Source of the DNA: Osmia lignaria lignaria
Lineage: Eukaryota; Arthropoda; Insecta; Hymenoptera; Megachilidae
Direction: 5' to 3'
Length of the DNA: 64,000 bases
NCBI RefSeq assembly: GCF_051020975.1
Contig: NW_027478166.1
Coordinates: 12,277,501 to 12,341,500, forward strand
Below are positions 39,535-53,015 of the stretch, one piece after another. Made by a program: the position numbers and the translations under genes. How positions within the stretch are numbered: the first letter of the stretch is position 1; each line of letters begins with the position of its first letter. The notes under the pieces were generated by a model that was not told the origin of the DNA, made no database searches, and worked only from the letters and a program-made list of their open reading frames with translations.

Positions 39535-42500
39535 TCAGATGCGTAGTTCTCGAGATATATCAAGATATTTAAAAGTTCCGAAGCTGCACCAACATAATAG
39601 AGATACAGAAACACCGTGGCCCCTTTCTTCGAGATAACTTTGCACTATTGCGAGCTGTAAATGCCACGTCCAGCTTAGCTGTGCAGAAGAAGAACAACAA
39701 GAAGAAGAAATATCTCGAAATATGTCCGTCAGGCCCCTTCCCTTGAGATATATCTGCAAATATCTCGGAAACGAAGCGAGCTATGGCAAAATGTTAAGAG
39801 ACCTTTTTTGTAGAGAATTAAGTTTCCTACTTTTTATGTTCTATGATATTTTTTGATCAGATGCGTAGTTCTCGAGATGTATCAAGATATTTAAAAGTTC
39901 CGAAGCCGCACCAACATAATAGAGATACAGAAACACCGTGGCCCCTTTCTTTGAGATAACTCTGCGCTATTGCGAGCTGGAAATGCCACTTCCAGGTTAG
40001 CTGTGCAGAAGAAGAACAACAAGAAGAAGAAATATCTCGAAATATGTCCGTCAGGCCCCTTCCCTTGAGATAAATCTGCAAATATCTCGGAAACGAAGCG
40101 AGCTATGGCAAAATGTTAAGAGACCTTTTTTGTAGAGAATTAAGTTTCCTACTTTTTATGTTCTATGATATTTTTTGATCAGATACGTAGTTCTCGAGAT
40201 ATACCAAGATATTTAAAAGTTCCGAAGCCGCACCAACATAATAGAGATACAGAAACACCGTGGCCCCTTTCTTTGAGATAACTCTGCACTATTGCGAGCT
40301 GCAAATGCCACTTCCAGCTTAGCTGTGCAGAAGAAGAACAACAAGAAGAAGAAATATCTCGAAATATGTCCGTCAGGCCCCTTCCCTTGAGATAAATCTG
40401 CAAATATCTCGGAAACGAAGCGAGCTATGGCAAAATGTTAAGAGACCTTTTATGTAGAGAATTAAGTTTCCTACTCTTTTTGTTCTATGATATTTTTCGA
40501 TCAGGTGCGTAGTTCTCGAGATATATCAAGATATTTAACAGTTCCGAAGCTGCACCAACATAATAGAGGTACAGAAACACCGTGGCCTCTTTCTTTGAGA
40601 TAACTCTGCACTATTGCGAGCTGCAAATGCCACTTCCAGCTTAGCTGTGCAGAAGAAGAACAAGAAGAAGAAGAAATATCTCGAAATATGTCCGTCAGGC
40701 CCCTTCCCTTGAGATAAATCTGCAAATATCTCGGAAACGAAGCGAGCTATGGCAAAATGTTAAGAGACCTTTTTTGTAGAGAATTAAGTGTCCTACTTTT
40801 TATGTTCTATGATATTTTTTGATCAGATGCGTAGTTCTCGAGATATATCAAGATATTTAAAAGTTCCGAAGCCGCACCAACATAATAGAGATACAGAAAC
40901 ACCGTGGCCCCTTTCTTTGAGATAACTCTGCGCTATTGCGAGCTGGAAATGCCACTTCCAGGTTACCTGTGCAGAAGAAGAACAACAAGAAGAAGAAATA
41001 TCTCGAAATATGTCCGTCAGGCCCCTTCCCTTGAGATAAATCTGCAAATATCTCGGAAACGAAGCGAGCTATGGCAAAATGTTAAGAGTCCTTTTTTGTA
41101 GAGAATTAAGTTTCCTACTTTTTATGTTCTATGATATTTTTTGATCAGATGCGTAGTTCTCGAGATGTATCAAGATATTTAAAAGTTCCGAAGCCGCACC
41201 AACATAATAGGGATACAGAAACACCGTGGCCCCTTTCTTTGAGATAACTCTGCGCTATTGCGAGCTGGAAATGCCACTTGCAGCTTAGCTGTGCAGAAGA
41301 AGAACAACAAGAAGAAGAAATATCTCGAAATATGTCCGTCAGGCCCCTTCCCTTGAGATAAATCTGCAAATATCTCGGAAACGAAGCGAGCTATGGCAAG
41401 ATGTTGAGGGACCTTTTTTGTAGAGAATTAAGTTTCCTACTTTTTATGTTCTATGATATTTTTTGATCAGATGCGTAGTTCTCGAGCTATATCAAGCTAT
41501 TTAAAATTTCCGAAGCCGCACCAACATAATAGAGATACAGAAACACCGTGGCCCCTTTCTTCGAGATAACTCTGCACTATTGCGGGCTGGAAATGCCACT
41601 TCCAGTTTAGATGTGCAGAAGAAGAACAACAAGAAGAAGAAATATCTCGAAATATGTCCGTCAGGCCCCATCCCTTGATATATATCTGCAAATATCTCGG
41701 AAACGAAGCGAGCTATGGCAAAATGTTAAGAGACCTTTTTTGTAGAGAATTGTGTTTGCTATAATTTATGTTCTATGATATTTTTTGATCAGAAGCGTAG
41801 CTTTCGAGATATATCGAGATATTTAAAAGTTCCGAAGCCGCACCAACATAATAGAGATACAGAAACACCGTGGCCCCTTTCTTTGAGATAACTCTGCACT
41901 ATTGCGAGCTGCAAATGCCACTTCCAGTTTAGCTGTGCAGAAGAAGAACAACAAGAAGAAGAAATATCTCGAAATATGTCCGTCAGGCCCCTTCCCTTGA
42001 GATAAATCTGCAAATATCTCGGAAACGAAGCGAGCTATGGCAAAATGTTAAGAGACCTTTTTTGTAGAGAATTAAGTTTCCTACTTTTTATGTTCTATGA
42101 TATTTTTTGATCAGATGCGTGGTTCTCGAGATATATCAAGATATTTAAAAGTTCCGAAGCCGCACCAACATAATAGAGATACAGAAACACCGTGGCCCCT
42201 TTCTTTGAGATAACTCTGCACTATTGCGAGCTGCAAATGCCACTTCCAGCTTAGCTGTGCAGAAGAAGAACAACAAGAAGAAGAAATATCTCGAAATATG
42301 TCCGTCAGGCCCCTGCCCTTGAGATAAATCTGCAAATATCTCGGAAACGAAGCGAGCTATGGCAAAATGTTAAGAGACCTTTTTGTAGAGAATTAAGTTT
42401 CCTACTTTTTATGTTCTATGATATTTTTTGATCAGATGCGTAGTTCTCGAGATGTATCAAGATATTTAAAAGTTCCGAAGCCGCACCAACATAATAGAGA

Positions 42501-43397
42501 TACAGAAACACCGTGGCCCCTTTCTTTGAGATAACTCTGCGCTATTGCGAGCTGGAAATGCCACTTGCAGCTTAGCTGTGCAGAAGAAGAACAACAAGAA
42601 GAAGAAATATCTCGAAATATGTCCGTCAGGCCCCTTCCCTTGAGATAAATCTGCAAATATCTCGGAAACGAAGCAAGCTATGGCAAGATGTTAAGAGACC
42701 TTTTTTGTAGAGAATTAAGTTTCCTACTTTTTATGTTCTATGATATTTTTTGATCAGATGCGTAGTTCTCGAGATGTATCAAGATATTTAAAAGTTCCGA
42801 AGCCGCACCAACATAATAGAGATACAGAAACACCGTGGCCCCTTTCTTTGAGATAACTCTGCACTATTGCGAGCTGCAAATGCCACTTCCAGCTTAGCTG
42901 TGCAGAAGAAGAACAACAAGAAGAAGAAATATCTCGAAATATGTCCGTCAGGCCCCTTCCCTTGAGATATATCTGCAAATATCTCGGAAACGAAACGAGC
43001 TATGGCAAAATGTTAAGAGACCTTTTTTGTAGAGAATTATGTTTCCTACACTTTATGTTCTATGATATTTTTTGATCAGAAGCGTAGTTTTCGAGATATA
43101 TCGAGATATTTAAAAGTTCCGAAGCCGCACCAACATAATAGAGATACAGAAACCCCGTGGCCTCTTTCTCTGAGATAACTCTGCACTATTGCGAGCTGCA
43201 AATGCCACTTCCAGCTTAGCTGTGCAGAAGAAGAACAACAAGAAGAAGAAATATCTCGAAATATGTCCGTCAGGCCCCTTCCCTTGAGATAAATCTGCAA
43301 ATATCTCGGAAACGAAGCGAGCTAAGGCAAAATGTTAAGAGACCTTTTTTGTAGAGAATTAAGTTTTCCACTTTTTATGTTCCATGATATTTTTTGA
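39535..43397 (+). repeat. 14-type HOR, copy 3: a-h(j), k-n (12 monomers)
   Basis: Order: a b c d e f g h(j) k l m n. The 41789 monomer starts as h (AGCTTTCGAG) and ends as j (CAGTTTAGCTGTG, TGATATTT), so i and most of j are absent. The step to copy 4 is 3863 bp, 12x322-1, the missing base being in the 321-bp k monomer at 42111. Confidence 0.88.
41789..42110 (+). repeat. Hybrid monomer h/j
   Basis: h-type to GAGCTGC (41912), j-type from CAGTTT (41928) onward. The switch falls in a 15-bp interval of identical sequence, 41913..41927. It is followed directly by k, so i is lost. Confidence 0.85.
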
Positions 43398-46300
43398 TCA
43401 GATGCGTAGTTCTCGAGATATATCAAGATATTTAAAAGTTCCGAAGCTGCACCAACATAATAGAGATACAGAAACACCGTGGCCCCTTTCTTCGAGATAA
43501 CTTTGCACTATTGCGAGCTGTAAATGCCACGTCCAGCTTAGCTGTGCAGAAGAAGAACAACAAGAAGAAGAAATATCTCGAAATATGTCCGTCAGGCCCC
43601 TTCCCTTGAGATATATCTGCAAATATCTCGGAAACGAAGCGAGCTATGGCAAAATGTTAAGAGACCTTTTTTGTAGAGAATTAAGTTTCCTACTTTTTAT
43701 GTTCTATGATATTTTTTGATCAGATGCGTAGTTCTCGAGATGTATCAAGATATTTAAAAGTTCCGAAGCCGCACCAACATAATAGAGATACAGAAACACC
43801 GTGGCCCCTTTCTTTGAGATAACTCTGCGCTATTGCGAGCTGGAAATGCCACTTCCAGGTTAGCTGTGCAGAAGAAGAACAACAAGAAGAAGAAATATCT
43901 CGAAATATGTCCGTCAGGCCCCTTCCCTTGAGATAAATCTGCAAATATCTCGGAAACGAAGCGAGCTATGGCAAAATGTTAAGAGACCTTTTTTGTAGAG
44001 AATTAAGTTTCCTACTTTTTATGTTCTATGATATTTTTTGATCAGATACGTAGTTCTCGAGATATACCAAGATATTTAAAAGTTCCGAAGCCGCACCAAC
44101 ATAATAGAGATACAGAAACACCGTGGCCCCTTTCTTTGAGATAACTCTGCACTATTGCGAGCTGCAAATGCCACTTCCAGCTTAGCTGTGCAGAAGAAGA
44201 ACAACAAGAAGAAGAAATATCTCGAAATATGTCCGTCAGGCCCCTTCCCTTGAGATAAATCTGCAAATATCTCGGAAACGAAGCGAGCTATGGCAAAATG
44301 TTAAGAGACCTTTTATGTAGAGAATTAAGTTTCCTACTCTTTTTGTTCTATGATATTTTTCGATCAGGTGCGTAGTTCTCGAGATATATCAAGATATTTA
44401 ACAGTTCCGAAGCTGCACCAACATAATAGAGGTACAGAAACACCGTGGCCTCTTTCTTTGAGATAACTCTGCACTATTGCGAGCTGCAAATGCCACTTCC
44501 AGCTTAGCTGTGCAGAAGAAGAACAAGAAGAAGAAGAAATATCTCGAAATATGTCCGTCAGGCCCCTTCCCTTGAGATAAATCTGCAAATATCTCGGAAA
44601 CGAAGCGAGCTATGGCAAAATGTTAAGAGACCTTTTTTGTAGAGAATTAAGTGTCCTACTTTTTATGTTCTATGATATTTTTTGATCAGATGCGTAGTTC
44701 TCGAGATATATCAAGATATTTAAAAGTTCCGAAGCCGCACCAACATAATAGAGATACAGAAACACCGTGGCCCCTTTCTTTGAGATAACTCTGCGCTATT
44801 GCGAGCTGGAAATGCCACTTCCAGGTTACCTGTGCAGAAGAAGAACAACAAGAAGAAGAAATATCTCGAAATATGTCCGTCAGGCCCCTTCCCTTGAGAT
44901 AAATCTGCAAATATCTCGGAAACGAAGCGAGCTATGGCAAAATGTTAAGAGTCCTTTTTTGTAGAGAATTAAGTTTCCTACTTTTTATGTTCTATGATAT
45001 TTTTTGATCAGATGCGTAGTTCTCGAGATGTATCAAGATATTTAAAAGTTCCGAAGCCGCACCAACATAATAGGGATACAGAAACACCGTGGCCCCTTTC
45101 TTTGAGATAACTCTGCGCTATTGCGAGCTGGAAATGCCACTTGCAGCTTAGCTGTGCAGAAGAAGAACAACAAGAAGAAGAAATATCTCGAAATATGTCC
45201 GTCAGGCCCCTTCCCTTGAGATAAATCTGCAAATATCTCGGAAACGAAGCGAGCTATGGCAAGATGTTGAGGGACCTTTTTTGTAGAGAATTAAGTTTCC
45301 TACTTTTTATGTTCTATGATATTTTTTGATCAGATGCGTAGTTCTCGAGCTATATCAAGCTATTTAAAATTTCCGAAGCCGCACCAACATAATAGAGATA
45401 CAGAAACACCGTGGCCCCTTTCTTCGAGATAACTCTGCACTATTGCGGGCTGGAAATGCCACTTCCAGTTTAGATGTGCAGAAGAAGAACAACAAGAAGA
45501 AGAAATATCTCGAAATATGTCCGTCAGGCCCCATCCCTTGATATATATCTGCAAATATCTCGGAAACGAAGCGAGCTATGGCAAAATGTTAAGAGACCTT
45601 TTTTGTAGAGAATTGTGTTTGCTATAATTTATGTTCTATGATATTTTTTGATCAGAAGCGTAGCTTTCGAGATATATCGAGATATTTAAAAGTTCCGAAG
45701 CCGCACCAACATAATAGAGATACAGAAACACCGTGGCCCCTTTCTTTGAGATAACTCTGCACTATTGCGAGCTGCAAATGCCACTTCCAGCTTAGCTGCG
45801 CAGAAGAAGAACAACAAGAAGAAGAAATATCTCGAAATATGTCCGTCAGGCCCCTTCCCTTGAGATAAATCTGCAAATATCTCGGAAACGAAGCGAGCTA
45901 TGGCAAAATGTTAAGAGACCTTTTTTGTAGAGAATTAAGTTTCCTACTTTTTATGTTCTATGACATTTTTTGATCAGATGCGTAGTTCTCGAGATATATC
46001 AAGATATTTAACAGTTCCGAAGCTGCACCAACATAATAGAGGTACAGAAACACCGTGGCCTCTTTCTTTGAGATAACTCTGCACTATTGCGAGCTGCAAA
46101 TGCCACTTCCAGCTTAGCTGTGCAGAAGAAGAACAAGAAGAAGAAGAAATATCTCGAAATATGTCCGTCAGGCCCCTTCCCTTGAGATAAATCTGCAAAT
46201 ATCTCGGAAACGAAGCGTGCTGTGGCAAAATGTTAAGAGACCTTTTTTGTAGAGAATTAAGTTTCCTACTTTTTATGTTCTATGATATTTTTTGATCAGA

Positions 46301-46938
46301 TGCGTAGTTCTCGAGATATATCAAGATATTTAAAAGTTCCGAAGCCGCACCAACATAATAGAGATACAGAAACACCGTGGCCCCTTTCTTTGAGATAACT
46401 CTGCACTATTGCGAGCTGGAAATGCCACTTCCAGTTTAGCTGTGCAGAAGAAGAACAACAAGAAGAAGAAATATCTCGAAATATGTCCGTCAGGCCCCTT
46501 CCCTTGAGATAAATCTGCAAATATCTCGGAAACGAAGCGAGCTATGGCAAAATGTTAAGAGACCTTTTTTGTAGAGAATTAAGTTTCCTACTTTTTAGGT
46601 TCTATGATATTTTTTGATCAGATGCGTGGTTCTCGAGATATATCAAGATATTTAAAAGTTCCGAAGCCGCACCAACATAATAGAGATACAGAAACACCGT
46701 GGCCCCTTTCTTTGAGATAACTCTGCACTATTGCGAGCTGCAAATGCCACTTCCAGCTTAGCTGTGCAGAAGAAGAACAACAAGAAGAAGAAATATCTCG
46801 AAATATGTCCGTCAGGCCCCTGCCCTTGAGATAAATCTGCAAATATCTCGGAAACGAAGCGAGCTATGGCAAAATGTTAAGAGACCTTTTTGTAGAGAAT
46901 TAAGTTTCCTACTTTTTATGTTCTATGATATTTTTTGA
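43398..46938 (+). repeat. 14-type HOR, copy 4: a-k (11 monomers)
   Basis: Order: a b c d e f g h i j k, complete up to the 321-bp k monomer at 46618. After it comes a rearranged monomer (46939) and the regular order ends. The private TTTTTAGGTTC lies just before k at 46596. All copy 2-to-4 marks are present. Confidence 0.88.
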
Positions 46939-47582
46939 TCAGATGCGTAGTTCTCGAGATGTATCAAGATATTTAAAAGTTCCGAAGCCGCACCAACATA
47001 ATAGAGATACAGAAACCCCGTGGCCTCTTTCTCTGAGATAACTCTGCACTATTGCGAGCTGCAAATGCCACTTCCAGCTTAGCTGTGCAGAAGAAGAACA
47101 ACAAGAAGAAGAAATATCTCGAAATATGTCCGTCAGGCCCCTTCCCTTGAGATAAATCTGCATATATCTCGGAAACGAAGCGAGCTATGGCAAAATGTTA
47201 AGAGATCTTTTTTGTAGAGAATTAAGTTTCCTATTTTTTATGTTCTATGATATTTTTTGATCAGATGCGTAGTTCTCCAGATATATCAAGATATTTAAAA
47301 GTTCCGAAGCCGCACCAACATAATAGAGATACAGAAACACCGTGGCCCCTTTCTTTGAGATAACTCTGCACTATTGCGAGCTGCAAATGCCACTTCCAGT
47401 TTAGCTGTGCAGAAGAAGAACAACAAGAAGAAGAAATATCTCGAAATATGTCCGTCAGGCCCCTTCCCTTGAGATAAATCTGCAAATATCTCGGAAACGA
47501 AGCGAGCTATGGCAAAATGTTAAGAGACCTTTTTTGTAGAGAATTAAGTTTCCTACTTTTTATGTTCTATGATATTTTTTGA
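46939..47582 (+). repeat. Two hybrid monomers ending the 14-type HOR
   Basis: Monomer 46939 starts with GATGTATC (l or m), continues as n (ACCCCGTGGCCTC, TCTCTGAG) and ends with GCATATATC, GAGATCTTTT and CCTATTTTTTATG, the same ending as the monomer at 30199. Monomer 47261 starts TTCTCCAG, as does 30521 in copy 1, then becomes h/j-like (CTGCAAATGCC with CAGTTTAGC) and leads into a k monomer. The junction at 47260 therefore copies the one at 30520. Confidence 0.78.
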
Positions 47583-48568
47583 TCAGATGCGTGGTTCTCG
47601 AGATATATCAAGATATTTAAAAGTTCCGAAGCCGCACCAACATAATAGAGATACAGAAACACCGTGGCCCCTTTCTTTGAGATAACTCTGCACTATTGCG
47701 AGCTGCAAATGCCACTTCCAGCTTAGCTGTGCAGAAGAAGAACAACAAGAAGAAGAAATATCTCGACATATGTCCGTCAGGCCCCTGCCCTTGAGATAAA
47801 TCTGCAAATATCTCGGAAACGAAGCGAGCTATGGCAAAATGTTAAGAGACCTTTTTGTAGAGAATTAAGTTTCCTACTTTTTATGTTCTATGATATTTTT
47901 TGATCAGATGCGTAGTTCTCGACATGTATCAAGATATTTAAAAGTTCCGAAGCCGCACCAACATAATAGAGATACAGAAACACCGTGGCCCCTTTCTTTG
48001 AGATAACTCTGCGCTATTGCGAGCTGGAAATGCCACTTGCAGCTTAGCTGTGCAGAAGAAGAACAACAAGAAGAAGAAATATCTCGAAATATGTCCGTCA
48101 GGCCCCTTCCCTTGAGATAAATCTGCAAATATCTCGGAAACGAAGCGAGCTATGGCAAGATGTTAAGAGACCTTTTTTGTAGAGAATTAAGTTTCCTACT
48201 TTTTATGTTGTATGATATTTTTTGATCAGATGCGTAGTTCTCGAGATATATCAAGATATTTAAAAGTTCCGAAGCCGCACCAACATAATAGAGATACAGA
48301 AACACCGTGGCCCCTTTCTTCGAGATAACTTTGCACTATTGCGAGCTGTAAATGCCACGTCCAGCTTAGCTGTGCAGAAGAAGAACAACAAGAAGAAGAA
48401 ATATCTCGAAATATGTCCGTCAGGCCCCTTCTTGAGATAAATCTGCAAATATCTCGGAAACGAAGCGAGCTATGGCAAAATGTTAAGAGACCTTTTTTGT
48501 AGAGAATTAAGTTTCCTACTTTTTATGTTCTATGATATTTTTTGATCAGATGCGTAGTTCTCGAGATG
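47284..48568 (+). repeat. 1285-bp tandem HOR, copy 1
   Basis: Four monomers: h/j-like, k with CTCGACATATG (321 bp), l with CTCGACATGTATC and TATGTTGTATG, and a short a-type with CCCCTTCTTGAG (320 bp, two bases lost in the CCC of CTTCCCTTG). 1288 minus 1 minus 2 gives the 1285-bp period. Confidence 0.88.
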
Positions 48569-49886
48569 TATCAAGATATTTAAAAGTTCCGAAGCCGCAC
48601 CAACATAATAGAGATACAGAAACACCGTGGCCCCTTTCTTTGAGATAACTCTGCACTATTGCGAGCTGCAAATGCCACTTCCAGTTTAGCTGTGCAGAAG
48701 AAGAACAACAAGAAGAAGAAATATCTCGAAATATGTCCGTCAGGCCCCTTCCCTTGAGATAAATCTGCAAATATCTCGGAAACGAAGCGAGCTATGGCAA
48801 AATGTTAAGAGACCTTTTTTGTAGAGAATTAAGTTTCCTACTTTTTATGTTCTATGATATTTTTTGATCAGATGCGTGGTTCTCGAGATATATCAAGATA
48901 TTTAAAAGTTCCGAAGCCGCACCAACATAATAGAGATACAGAAACACCGTGGCCCCTTTCTTTGAGATAACTCTGCACTATTGCGAGCTGCAAATGCCAC
49001 TTCCAGCTTAGCTGTGCAGAAGAAGAACAACAAGAAGAAGAAATATCTCGACATATGTCCGTCAGGCCCCTGCCCTTGAGATAAATCTGCAAATATCTCG
49101 GAAACGAAGCGAGCTATGGCAAAATGTTAAGAGACCTTTTTGTAGAGAATTAAGTTTCCTACTTTTTATGTTCTATGATATTTTTTGATCAGATGCGTAG
49201 TTCTCGACATGTATCAAGATATTTAAAAGTTCCGAAGCCGCACCAACATAATAGAGATACAGAAACACCGTGGCCCCTTTCTTTGAGATAACTCTGCGCT
49301 ATTGCGAGCTGGAAATGCCACTTGCAGCTTAGCTGTGCAGAAGAAGAACAACAAGAAGAAGAAATATCTCGAAATATGTCCGTCAGGCCCCTTCCCTTGA
49401 GATAAATCTGCAAATATCTCGGAAACGAAGCGAGCTATGGCAAGATGTTAAGAGACCTTTTTTGTAGAGAATTAAGTTTCCTACTTTTTATGTTGTATGA
49501 TATTTTTTGATCAGATGCGTAGTTCTCGAGATATATCAAGATATTTAAAAGTTCCGAAGCCGCACCAACATAATAGAGATACAGAAACACCGTGGCCCCT
49601 TTCTTCGAGATAACTTTGCACTATTGCGAGCTGTAAATGCCACGTCCAGCTTAGCTGTGCAGAAGAAGAACAACAAGAAGAAGAAATATCTCGAAATATG
49701 TCCGTCAGGCCCCTTCTTGAGATAAATCTGCAAATATCTCGGAAACGAAGCGAGCTATGGCAAAATGTTAAGAGACCTTTTTTGTAGAGAATTAAGTTTC
49801 CTACTTTTTATGTTCTATGATATTTTTTGATCAGATGCGTAGTTCTCGAGATGTATCAAGATATTTAAAAGTTCCGAAGCCGCACC
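48569..49886 (+). repeat. 1285-bp tandem HOR, copy 2
   Basis: Repeats 47284..48601 with no difference that I see; the pair separates at 49887 (CACCGACAT here, CACCAACAT there). After it, the l + short-a pair recurs once more (49831 and 50153). Confidence 0.88.
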
Positions 49887-51451
49887 GACATAATAGAGAT
49901 ACAGAAACACCGTGGCCCCTTTCTTTGAGATAACTCTGCGCTATTGCGAGCTGGAAATGCCACTTGCAGCTTAGCTGTGCAGAAGAAGAACAACAAGAAG
50001 AAGAAATATCTCGAAATATGTCCGTCAGGCCCCTTCCCTTGAGATAAATCTGCAAATATCTCGGAAACGAAGCGAGCTATGGCAAGATGTTAAGAGACCT
50101 TTTTTGTAGAGAATTAAGTTTCCTACTTTTTATGTTCTATGATATTTTTTGATCAGATGCGTAGTTCTCGAGATATATCAAGATATTTAAAAGTTCCGAA
50201 GCCGCACCAACATAATAGAGATACAGAAACACCGTGGCCCCTTTCTTCGAGATAACTTTGCACTATTGCGAGCTGTAAATGCCACGTCCAGCTTAGCTGT
50301 GCAGAAGAAGAACAACAAGAAGAAGAAATATCTCGAAATATGTCCGTCAGGCCCCTTCTTGAGATAAATCTGCAAATATCTCGGAAACGAAGCGAGCTAT
50401 GGCAAAATGTTAAGAGACCTTTTTTGTAGAGAATTAAGTTTCCTACTTTTTATGTTCTATGATATTTTTTGATCAGATGCGTAGTTCTCGAGATGTATCA
50501 AGATATTTAAAAGTTCCGAAGCCGCACCAACATAATAGAGATACAGAAACACCGTGGCCCCTTTCTTTGAGATAACTCTGCGCTATTGCGAGCTGGAAAT
50601 GCCACTTCCAGGTTAGCTGTGCAGAAGAAGAACAACAAGAAGAAGAAATATCTCGAAATATGTCCGTCAGGCCCCTTCCCTTGAGATAAATCTGCAAATA
50701 TCTCGGAAACGAAGCGAGCTATGGCAAAATGTTAAGAGACCTTTTTTGTAGAGACTTAAGTTTCCTACTTTTTATGTTCTATGATATTTTTTGATCAGAT
50801 GCGTAGTTCTCGAGATGTATCAAGATATTTAAAAGTTCCGAAGCCGCACCAACATAATAGGGATACAGAAACACCGTGGCCCCTTTCTTTGAGATAACTC
50901 TGCGCTATTGCGAGCTGGAAATGCCACTTGCAGCTTAGCTGTGCAGAAGAAGAACAACAAGAAGAAGAAATATCTCGAAATATGTCCGTCAGGCCCCTTC
51001 CCTTGAGATAAATCTGCAAATATCTCGGAAACGAAGCGAGCTATGGCAAGATGTTAAGGGACCTTTTTTGTAGAGAATTAAGTTTCCTACTTTTTATGTT
51101 CTATGATATTTTTTGATCAGATGCGTAGTTCTCGAGATATATCAAGATATTTAAAAGTTCCGAAGCCGCACCAACATAATAGAGATACAGAAACACCGTG
51201 GCCCCTTTCTTCGAGATAACTCTGCACTATTGCGGGCTGGAAATGCCACTTCCAGTTTAGATGTGCAGAAGAAGAACAACAAGAAGAAGAAATATCTCGA
51301 AATATGTCCGTCAGGCCCCATCCCTTGAGATATATCTGCAAATATCTCGGAAACGAAGCGAGCTATGGCAAAATGTTAAGAGACCTTTTTTGTAGAGAAT
51401 TATGTTTGCTATAATTTATGTTCTATGATATTTTTTGATCAGAAGCGTAGT
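49800..51451 (+). repeat. 3216-bp repeat, left copy (l, short a, b, f, g)
   Basis: Monomers 49831 to 51117 match 53047 to 54333 in order and type; the offset of 3216 equals 10x322 minus the four bases lost in the 51439, 52726 and 53369 monomers. Differences seen: CACCGACAT (49887) and GAGACTTAAG (50755). The match ends where 51439 has TTTTCGAG and 54655 has TTCTCGAG. Confidence 0.85.
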
Positions 51452-51759
51452 TTTCGAGATATATCGAGATATTTAAAAGTTCCGAAGCCGCACCAACATA
51501 ATAGAGATACAGAAACACCGTGGCCCCTTTCTTTGAGATAACTCTGCACTATAGCGAGCTGCAAATGCCACTTCCAGCTTAGCTGCGCAGAAGAAGAACA
51601 ACAAGAAGAAGAAATATCTCGAAATATGTCCGTCACCCCCTTCCCTTGAGATAAATCTGCAAATATCTCGGAAACGAAGCGAGCTATGGCAAAATGTTAA
51701 GAGACCTTTTTTGTAGAGAATTAAGTTTCCTACTTTTTATGTTCTATGACATTTTTTGA
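51439..51759 (+). repeat. 321-bp h-type monomer
   Basis: GTCACCCCCTTCCC replaces GTCAGGCCCCTTCCC, a 1-bp loss plus changes. The tail keeps the h mark TGACATTT. It opens a set h, c, d, j (51439..52725) that recurs at 55621..56908. Confidence 0.85.
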
Positions 51760-53015
51760 TCAGATGCGTAGTTCTCGAGATATATCAAGATATTTCAAAG
51801 TTCCGAAGCCGCACCAACATAATAGAGATACAGAAACACCGTGGCCCCTTTCTTTGAGATAACTCTGCACTATTGCGAGCTGCAAATGCCACTTCCAGCT
51901 TAGCTGTGCAGAAGAAGAACAACAAGAAGAAGAAATATCTCGAAATATGTCCGTCAGGCCCCTTCCCTTGAGATAAATCTGCAAATATCTCGGAAACGAA
52001 GCGAGCTATGGCAAAATGTTAAGAGACCTTTTATGTAGAGAATTAAGTTTCCTACTCTTTTTGTTCTATGATATTTTTCGATCAGGTGCGTAGTTCTCGA
52101 GATATATCAAGATATTTAACAGTTCCGAAGCTGCACCAACATAATAGAGGTACAGAAACACCGTGGCCTCTTTCTTTGAGATAACTCTGCACTATTGCGA
52201 GCTGCAAATGCCACTTCCAGCTTAGCTGTGCAGAAGAAGAACAAGAAGAAGAAGAAATATCGCGAAATATGTCCGTCAGGCCCCTTCCCTTGAGATAAAT
52301 CTGCAAATATCTCGGAAACGAAGCGTGCTATGGCAAAATGTTAAGAGACCTTTTTTGTAGAGAATTAAGTTTCCTACTTTTTATGTTCTATGATATTTTT
52401 TGATCAGATGCGTAGTTCTCGAGATATATCAAGATATTTAAAAGTTCCGAAGCCGCACCAACATAATAGAGATACAGAAACACCGTGGCCCCTTTCTTTG
52501 AGATAACTCTGCACTATTGCGAGCTGGAAATGCCACTTCCAGTTTAGCTGTGCAGAAGAAGAACAACAAGAAGAAGAAATATCTCGAAATATGTCCGTCA
52601 GGCCCCTTCCCTTGAGATAAATCTGCAAATATCTCGGAAACGAAGCGAGCTATGGCAAAATGTTAAGAGACCTTTTTTGTAGAGAATTAAGTTTCCTACT
52701 TTTTATGTTCTATGATATTTTTTGATCAGATGCGTAGTTCTCGAGATGTATCAAGATATTTAAAAGTTCCGAAGCCGCACCAACATAATAGAGATACAGA
52801 AACACCGTGGCCCCTTTCTTTGAGATAACTCTGCACTATTGCGAGCTGCAAATGCCACTTCCAGCTTAGCTGTGCAGAAGAAGAACAACAAGAAGAAGAA
52901 ATATCTCGAAATATGTCCGTCAGGCCCCTTCCCTTGAGATAAATCTGCAAATATCTCGGAAGCGAAGCGAGCTATGGCAAAATGTTAAGAGACCTTTTTG
53001 TAGAGAATTAAGTTT

